64,000 nucleotides of DNA, taken from contig NZ_FNOG01000001.1 in NCBI RefSeq assembly GCF_900106525.1, positions 124,001 through 188,000 of the forward strand, written 5' to 3'. This DNA comes from Lysobacter enzymogenes (lineage in GTDB: Bacteria; Pseudomonadota; Gammaproteobacteria; Xanthomonadales; Xanthomonadaceae). The translations under genes and the position numbers were made by a program. Position 1 is the stretch's first letter, and every line of letters begins with the position of its first letter. Under the pieces are notes generated by a model. The model was not told the DNA's origin. It ran no database searches and worked only from the letters and a program-made list of their open reading frames with translations. This document shows, one piece after another, positions 58,788-64,000 of this stretch.

Positions 58788-60002
58788 TCAGCGCGTCGGC
58801 TCGTAAGCCGGCCGCCGCAAGCGCGGCCACGCGCCGATGGTCAGCGCGCGCAGCAGCCATTCCAGCGGGCCGTAGGCGAAGCGGCGCAGCCACCAGCGGC
58901 TGAGCCACAGTTGCGCGACGAACACGGCCAGCGCGATCGCCACCGCCTGCGCCGGCGTCGCCTGGCCCATCGCGCCCCAGCCATAACCGGTGAACACGAC
59001 CGCCAGCACCGCCGATTGCAGCAGGTAGTTGGACAAGGCCATGCGCCCGGCCGGCGCCAACCGGTCGGCCAGGCGCGCGCCGCCGCGCGCGAACCACGGC
59101 AGCGCGCACGCGGCGTAAGCCAGGCTCAACAGCGGCGCGGTCAGCAGGCTCAGCGCGAGCACCCACAGTTGCACCGCCTCGGACACCGGCCACAGCGCAT
59201 TCGCGCCCAGCGCCAGCGCGGCGGGCACGCCGATGGCGAAGCCGGCGATGCGCAGGCGCCGCAGCAACGGCCGGTAGTCGTCCAGGCGCGCGGCGATTTC
59301 GCGCCGGCCCGCGATCAGCCCGTAGAGGAACATCGCCAACGCGCACGGCGCCTGCAACAGCAGCAGGATCGGCCAAGTGCCGCCGATCTCGCGCCAGCGC
59401 GCGGCCAGCACCTGCGCCGGCGCGCCGGTGAAGCCTTGCAGGATCGTTTGCGCCTGCGCCGCGGTTGCGGCCGGGTCGGCGAGCGCCTGCGGATCCGCCC
59501 ACGCCAGCACGCCCAGTCCGCCCCAGCCCAGCGCGGTCGCTGCGATCAGCGCATGCGCGATGCGCAACTGCGTGCGTTCGCTGGCGCGGCTCAAGCCCAG
59601 CAACACCGCGCCCATCAGCGCGTAAGTGGTGAGGATGTCGCCGTGGAACAGCAACACCGCGTGCAGTGCGCCGACGACCCACAAGCCCAGCAAGCGCCGG
59701 CGCATGCGCGGCGCGAACGCCTCGCCGGCGCGCGCGGCGGCGCGCTGCTGCAGGCTGAAGCTGTAACCGAACAGAAACGAAAACAACAGGTAGAACTTCA
59801 TCTCGAACACCGTAGTCACCAGCGCATCGACCGCGCGGCTGAGCGGGTCGGCGTGGACCGGATCGAGACCGATTCCCCACCACGGCGAGGCGAACACGCC
59901 GATGTTGACCAGCATGATGCCGAGCAGGGACAGACCGCGCAGCGCGTCTAGGTGTTCGATGCGCGCGTCGGTGCGCGCGTCGGAGCGTTGTGGGGCAGGC
60001 AT
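58788..60002 (-). CDS. DUF418 multi-pass membrane protein (YeiB-like)
   Basis: This encodes 404 residues with about ten membrane helices. The N-terminus RIEHLDALRGLSLLGIMLVNI and the FEMKFYLLFSFLFGYSFSLQQ segment are typical of DUF418/YeiB proteins, as is the C-terminal RMALSNYLLQSAVLAVVFTGYGWG domain followed by YGPLEWLLRALT. The fold is related to acyltransferase-3 membrane enzymes. A specific reaction is not established; transfer of acyl or other groups to envelope molecules is possible. It is divergent from the two-component genes across 127 bases. Confidence 0.92.
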   Translation of the reverse strand: MPAPQRSDARTDARIEHLDALRGLSLLGIMLVNIGVFASPWWGIGLDPVHADPLSRAVDALVTTVFEMKFYLLFSFLFGYSFSLQQRAAARAGEAFAPRMRRRLLGLWVVGALHAVLLFHGDILTTYALMGAVLLGLSRASERTQLRIAHALIAATALGWGGLGVLAWADPQALADPAATAAQAQTILQGFTGAPAQVLAARWREIGGTWPILLLLQAPCALAMFLYGLIAGRREIAARLDDYRPLLRRLRIAGFAIGVPAALALGANALWPVSEAVQLWVLALSLLTAPLLSLAYAACALPWFARGGARLADRLAPAGRMALSNYLLQSAVLAVVFTGYGWGAMGQATPAQAVAIALAVFVAQLWLSRWWLRRFAYGPLEWLLRALTIGAWPRLRRPAYEPTR

Positions 60003-60129
60003 GGTCGCAGGTCCGGTCGGGGAGGACGCATGCTGAGCGCGGCGCGCGCGCCCGGCATCGGGCCGCGGGCGGGCCGGATCCCGGCCGTTTGGCGGATCAA
60101 ATCAGCGCAGAAACTGGAATACTGGCGGC

Positions 60130-61641
60130 ATGAACGAAACCGCCGCCCGCCCGAATCCGGCCGCACGCGCGCCGAACCGGCGCTGGTGGAGCGGGCTGTT
60201 CTGGAAATGCCTGCTGTCGATGCTGGTCGCGTGCTGGATCAGCACCGGCCTGTTGTCGCTGCTGGCGGTGTACCTGCTGCGCCAGGACCTGCGCACCGAT
60301 CTGGCGCCGCAGGTGTTGGAAGCGGCGATCCAGCGCGAGCTCGAACGGGTCGGGCCGTTGCCGGATCTGGCGACGCTGCCGCCGGCGCAATGCGAGGCGC
60401 TGTTGCAAGGCTTGCTGGTGCGCGTGGTCGGCATGGACACGCCGCAGTGGATGTATTCCTACAGCTACGCCGGCGGCCCCGGCGAAGGCCGCATCGCGAT
60501 CCGTTACCTCGACCGCGACGGCCGCGCCTGCATGTATCCGCCGCAGCCCGGCGCGCCGCTGGCGAAGGCGCTGGCGCAGGCCGGGCAACAGGCCGCCGCC
60601 GACGGCGTGGCCGCGACCCGGCGGCTGGAACGCGAAGGCGACTGGATCAGCGTAGCCGCGGTGCCGCTGGCGGCGACGCCGGGCGCGAGCCTCGGCGTCG
60701 GCCAGCATCCGGGCGGTTCGGTCGCGACCTTCATGCGCATGACCTTGGGCGATGTGGTCGGGCTTGCGATCTATCTGATCGTGATCAGCGCGATGGCATC
60801 GGTGGCGGTGGCCACCTTGCTGACCCAGCGCCTGCGTCACGCCGAACAGATCGCCGACGCCTGGGCCGAAGGCGATCTGGAGACCCGCATCCACGACCGC
60901 GGCCACGACGAATTCGGACGCCTGGCGCAACGCTTCGACCGCATGGCCGACGCGCTCGGCGAAGTGATCCAGGTGCGCCAGCGGCTGGCGGTGTCGGAAG
61001 AACGCAACCGGCTGGCGCGCGATCTGCACGACACCGCCAAGCAGCGCAGCTTCGCTCTGGGCTTGCAGTTGAGCGTGCTCGATCACCTCAACGGCCGCGA
61101 CGGCGAGAACGGGCGCGACCCGCGCCAGGGCGCGCTGATCAAGGCCGCGCTCGGCCTGACCGGGCAGTTGCAGCGCGATCTGGCCGACGTGATCCAGCGT
61201 TTCAGCGCGCCGACCGTGGCCGAGCAAGGGCTGCGCAAGGCGCTGGAAGACACTTACTCGCATCTGCTCGGCGGCAGCGGCATCGAATGGCGGCTGTTGC
61301 TGGACGGCGTGGCCGAGCGCGGCGTCGGCGAGCATCCGCAGCACGCCGGGCAGTTGCTGCTGATCGCCACCGAGGCCGCCGCCAACAGCCTGCGCCACAG
61401 CGGCGCCAAGCGGATCGAGGTGGTGCTCAACAGCGCCGGCGACCGTTACGGCTGGACCATCCAGGACGACGGCTGCGGCTTTTCCATCGACGAACACGAA
61501 ACCACCGGCATGGGCCTGGGCAACATGCGCATGCGCGCGCGGACCCTGCCGGGCGGGCGCTTCCGCATCGCCAGTTCCGCCAGCGGCACGGTGGTGACGG
61601 TGTCTTTCACTCTGCCCGAGCCGCAAGGAGATTCCGCATGA
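60130..61641 (+). CDS. NarL-type sensor histidine kinase
   Basis: This encodes 503 residues. Two membrane helices (about 22-48 and 205-230) enclose a periplasmic sensor domain of about 155 residues. A HAMP linker (about 231-285: AEQIADAWAEGDLETRIHDR) leads to a HisKA_3 domain with the phospho-acceptor His300 in RDLHDTAKQ, and a HATPase domain with N-box Asn419 (ATEAAANSLRHSG) and G-boxes (DDGCGFSI, GMGLGNMRMRARTLPGG). TAKQRSFALGLQ resembles the LiaS/DesK phosphatase-type motif, so the kinase may also dephosphorylate its partner. Its stop overlaps the response-regulator start by four bases. Confidence 0.93.
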   Translation: MNETAARPNPAARAPNRRWWSGLFWKCLLSMLVACWISTGLLSLLAVYLLRQDLRTDLAPQVLEAAIQRELERVGPLPDLATLPPAQCEALLQGLLVRVVGMDTPQWMYSYSYAGGPGEGRIAIRYLDRDGRACMYPPQPGAPLAKALAQAGQQAAADGVAATRRLEREGDWISVAAVPLAATPGASLGVGQHPGGSVATFMRMTLGDVVGLAIYLIVISAMASVAVATLLTQRLRHAEQIADAWAEGDLETRIHDRGHDEFGRLAQRFDRMADALGEVIQVRQRLAVSEERNRLARDLHDTAKQRSFALGLQLSVLDHLNGRDGENGRDPRQGALIKAALGLTGQLQRDLADVIQRFSAPTVAEQGLRKALEDTYSHLLGGSGIEWRLLLDGVAERGVGEHPQHAGQLLLIATEAAANSLRHSGAKRIEVVLNSAGDRYGWTIQDDGCGFSIDEHETTGMGLGNMRMRARTLPGGRFRIASSASGTVVTVSFTLPEPQGDSA

Positions 61642-62297
61642 GCACCTCGGTCCTGTTGGTCGACGACCACGAAGTGGTGCGCAAGGGCATCCGCAGCCTG
61701 TTGATGCTGACCGACGATTTCGAAGTGATCGGCGAGGCCGCCGGCGGCGCCGAGGCGATCGCGCTGGCGCGCGACCTGGCGCCGGACCTGATCGTGATCG
61801 ACCTGATGATGCCGGACGTGGACGGCGTGCAGGCGATCCGCGCGATCAAGACCCTCAGCCCGCGCAGCGCGATCGCGGTGCTGACCTCGACCGACCAGGA
61901 CGACCTGGCCTTCGCCGCGATCGAGGCCGGCGCGCAGTCGCTGCTGTTCAAGAGCATGCTCGGCGACGAACTGCTGGCGACGCTGCGCCGGATCGCCGCC
62001 GGCGAGGCGGTGATCCATCCCTTCGTCGCCCAGCGCATCCTCAAGGCGGTGCGGCGCAAGCGCGAACCGCGCGAGGACCCGTTCGCCTGCCTGACCGAGC
62101 GCGAGCTCGACGTGCTGCGCAAGCTGGCTGAAGGCGGCAGCAACGCGCGCATCGCCGCCGCGCTCAACATCGGCGAGAAGACGGTCAAGTCGCACCTGGG
62201 CAACGTGCTGGCCAAGCTGCACCTGGCCGACCGCACCGAAGCGGTGGCCTTCGCCTGGCGCCGCGGCCTGATGGCCGGCGAGCGCGACGACGACTGA
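61638..62297 (+). CDS. LuxR/NarL-family response regulator
   Basis: This encodes 219 residues from ATG 61638, with AAGGAG inside the preceding gene. The receiver domain has the acidic pair Asp9-Asp10, the phospho-acceptor Asp55 (VIDLMMPDVDG), a Thr in AVLTSTDQ and a Lys in LFKSM. The C-terminal GerE-type HTH (about 145-210) reads LTERELDVLRKLAEGGSNARIAAALN, then KTVKSHLGNVLAKL. It should be phosphorylated by the kinase encoded just upstream. A perfect 40-bp inverted REP pair starts 27 bases after the stop and may serve as its terminator. Confidence 0.94.
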   Translation: MSTSVLLVDDHEVVRKGIRSLLMLTDDFEVIGEAAGGAEAIALARDLAPDLIVIDLMMPDVDGVQAIRAIKTLSPRSAIAVLTSTDQDDLAFAAIEAGAQSLLFKSMLGDELLATLRRIAAGEAVIHPFVAQRILKAVRRKREPREDPFACLTERELDVLRKLAEGGSNARIAAALNIGEKTVKSHLGNVLAKLHLADRTEAVAFAWRRGLMAGERDDD

Positions 62298-62323
62298 GCC
62301 CGCGTTCGCGACGGTTCGTATCG

Positions 62324-62426
62324 CCCTGTAGGAGCGGCGCGAGCCGCGACCGCGACAACGCAACTGCGTCGAAACCTGCGCAACGGTTGCGTTGTCGCGG
62401 TCGCGGCTCGCGCCGCTCCTACAGGG
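62324..62426. repeat. GTAG-type REP pair with perfect 40-bp arms
   Basis: The arms 62324-62363 and 62387-62426 are exact reverse complements over 40 bases (starting CCCTGTAGGAGCGGCGCGAG and ending in GACAACGCAA), around a 23-base loop. It is the longest and most perfect of the four GTAG pairs in the window, which suggests a recent insertion or ongoing correction. Confidence 0.93.
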
Positions 62427-62676
62427 GGCGGCCGCTACAACGCAGCGCGAAAAAACACCCGCACTCGCCGGCGCTTTGCCGAGTTCGATCTTTCATGTGT
62501 CTTTGGTCATGCCTCAATCCGCAAAACTGCGGGTAGGGAGGCCATCTTTCAATTGCGTTACTGATTACTAGAGGCCGCCCTAGCGGCCCGTTTCGTCTGC
62601 GATGCCCACGCGCATCCGCCATTGACCGATGGCGTCCGCCAGGACGTCTTCCACATGACAGGGGTTCATCAACAAG
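62427..62676 (+). promoter_or_regulatory. Promoter and leader of the subtilase gene
   Basis: These 250 bases are AT-richer than their surroundings, with CAATTGCGTTACTGATTACT at 62550-62569 as the best promoter-like stretch. A perfect 6-bp GGCCGC/GCGGCC hairpin stands at 62573-62588. No open frame here looks like a gene; a short frame at 62629 stops after nine codons, 22 bases before the protease start. Confidence 0.4.
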
Positions 62677-64000
62677 ATGCAAGGCTCCCACCGCGCACTG
62701 ACGCGCAAAAATGCTGTCCCGTCGCACCGCTCCCATTCGCGCTCGCTGCTGTGCCTGGCCGTCGCCTGCGGCCTGCTGGCCGCCGCCGGCGCCGCTTCGG
62801 CGCAGAGCGTCAACGGCCAGGTCGGCAATCCCGACAGCTGGCATAGCGAAGAATTCGACGCCGATTGGGGCCTGGACGCGATCAACGCCCAGTACGCCTA
62901 CGCCCGCGGCCTGACCGGCAAGGGCGTGCGACTGGGCGTGTACGACAGCGGCACCGCGCTGGCGCATCCGGAGTTCGCCGGCAAGGACAACCGCGCCATC
63001 GTCATGGCCGAGCAGCTGCCCGACGGCAGCTACTGCAGCAACACCAGCGTGCTGACCGGCGACGGCGCCTGCTTCTATTCGCGCGGCGACCAGGCCCAGA
63101 TCCAGTACACCGGCTTCAACGCCAACGTGCCGGAGAACATCCGCCGCATCATCATGGCCGGCCCGTACGTGCAGCCGGGCTGGGAGTTCAACACCCACGG
63201 CACCCACGTCGGCGGCACCATCGCCGCCAACCGCGACGGCACCGGCACCCATGGCGTCGCTTTCGCTTCCGACCTCAGCGTGGCCAAGTGGTCGTTCAAC
63301 GGCGTGCAGGAATGGCAGCGCACCGCCACCGGCTACAACGTGGTGCGCATCCCGCGCCCGAGCGCCGACGAAGCCACCATTACGCGCATGTACGCCGACA
63401 TGAACGCGCAGAACGTGCGCGCGCTCAACCACAGCTGGGGCCTGGCCGACGAGCCGGCCACGCTGGAAGACCTGGACGGCTACCTGTTCGACCCCGAGAA
63501 CGAGGCCTACTTCAACGTGTTCGGCGACGCTTCGCGCGCCAAGGGCATGCTGCAGGTGTGGGCCGCCGGCAACCACAACGAAGCGGTGACGCCCGAGACC
63601 GCGCCGCAAGCCGGCATGTACGCCAGCCTGCCGCGCGCGTTCAAAGACCTGGAGCAGTACTGGCTGACCGTGGTCAGCGTGAATCAGCAACTGACCCTCA
63701 GCGATTTCTCCATGCGCTGCGCGCAGGCGGCGAACTGGTGCGTGGCCGCGCCGGGTTCGGACATCGCCTCGACCTATCTCGGCGGCGAAGGCTCGCTGCA
63801 AGGCGGGCTGGTGACCAACCCGGACGGCTCGCAGTCGTTCAACATCACCGCCGGCACGCCGACCTACGAGTACGGCCTGCTCAGCGGCACCTCGATGGCC
63901 ACCCCGCACGTCACCGGCGCGCTGGGCCTGCTGTTCGAACGCTTCCCGTACATGACCGGCGCGCAGGTGCGCGACGTGCTGCTGACCACCGCCACCGACC
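62677..64000 (+). CDS. Secreted subtilisin-like (S8) serine protease, 3' end outside the window
   Basis: At least 441 residues are visible from ATG 62677; upstream in-frame codons are interrupted. A basic signal peptide (about 1-42, ending GAASA) is followed directly by the S8 domain, without a long propeptide. The triad is complete: Asp90 (LGVYDSGTA), His174 (EFNTHGTHVGGT) and Ser406 (LSGTSMATPHVTGA), with an oxyanion-type Asn in WAAGNHNEAV. Cysteines SYCSNTS/GACFYS and MRCAQAANWC probably form disulfides. Proteins of this arrangement in Xanthomonadaceae often carry a C-terminal autotransporter barrel, which would lie beyond base 64000. An extracellular protein-degrading role is likely. Confidence 0.9.
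   Translation, partial: MQGSHRALTRKNAVPSHRSHSRSLLCLAVACGLLAAAGAASAQSVNGQVGNPDSWHSEEFDADWGLDAINAQYAYARGLTGKGVRLGVYDSGTALAHPEFAGKDNRAIVMAEQLPDGSYCSNTSVLTGDGACFYSRGDQAQIQYTGFNANVPENIRRIIMAGPYVQPGWEFNTHGTHVGGTIAANRDGTGTHGVAFASDLSVAKWSFNGVQEWQRTATGYNVVRIPRPSADEATITRMYADMNAQNVRALNHSWGLADEPATLEDLDGYLFDPENEAYFNVFGDASRAKGMLQVWAAGNHNEAVTPETAPQAGMYASLPRAFKDLEQYWLTVVSVNQQLTLSDFSMRCAQAANWCVAAPGSDIASTYLGGEGSLQGGLVTNPDGSQSFNITAGTPTYEYGLLSGTSMATPHVTGALGLLFERFPYMTGAQVRDVLLTTATD

Overview
The window is uniformly GC-rich, with dense coding and one dominant codon style, and looks chromosomal. Oar-type and siderophore TonB receptors, a 2-Cys OhrR/Ohr pair, R-body genes, a subtilase, GTAG-headed REP palindromes and many cell-wall and glycan hydrolases suggest a gammaproteobacterium of the Xanthomonadaceae, most probably Lysobacter or a close relative. 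That placement is inferred from gene content; no database was searched. No rRNA, tRNA, CRISPR array, insertion sequence or intact prophage was seen.

Layout. 1-3.9 kb: an R-body (reb) locus entered in mid-gene, with two RebB paralogues, a Pro-rich companion and a Crp/Fnr-type regulator. 4-11.2 kb: a secreted GH114-like glycosidase, a 7TMR-DISM diguanylate cyclase, a MocR-type regulator and small secreted or zinc-finger proteins. 11.3-17.6 kb: a minus-strand operon (D-threonine-aldolase-like enzyme, RpiR regulator, DgoK kinase) beside an uncharacterised barrel protein, and facing a Tat-exported GH109 enzyme across an AT-rich promoter region. 17.7-26 kb: an almost complete trans-4-hydroxyproline catabolic operon with a divergent AraC regulator, translationally coupled at most junctions and ending in an M24 peptidase. 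26.3-29.6 kb: secreted lipase-like and DUF885 proteins.

30-43.2 kb is rich in peptidoglycan and peptide genes. An NlpC/P60 peptidase, an L-Ala-D/L-Glu epimerase, an RpiR regulator and an L,D-transpeptidase lie on the minus strand. A transglutaminase-like protein, an Oar-type TonB receptor, two serine beta-lactamase-fold hydrolases and a VanX-like dipeptidase lie on the plus strand. 43.4-44.5 kb is the ohrR-ohr peroxide module, with matching operator-like palindromes. 45-52.9 kb is one giant autotransporter, with an exact internal duplication and an unusual tail after the barrel. 53-64 kb holds a TonB receptor/PepSY pair, an LpxR-like lipid A deacylase, a DUF418 membrane protein, a NarL-type two-component system and the first part of a secreted subtilase.

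How the parts fit. Three themes recur: degradation and recycling of polymers (galactosamine glycans, hydroxyproline-rich protein, peptidoglycan), a heavily modified envelope (receptors, autotransporter, lipid A editing), and weapons or stress modules (R-bodies, Ohr). This suits a predatory or saprophytic soil bacterium. Three families of palindromic repeats sit in the intergenic spaces and often mark operon ends.
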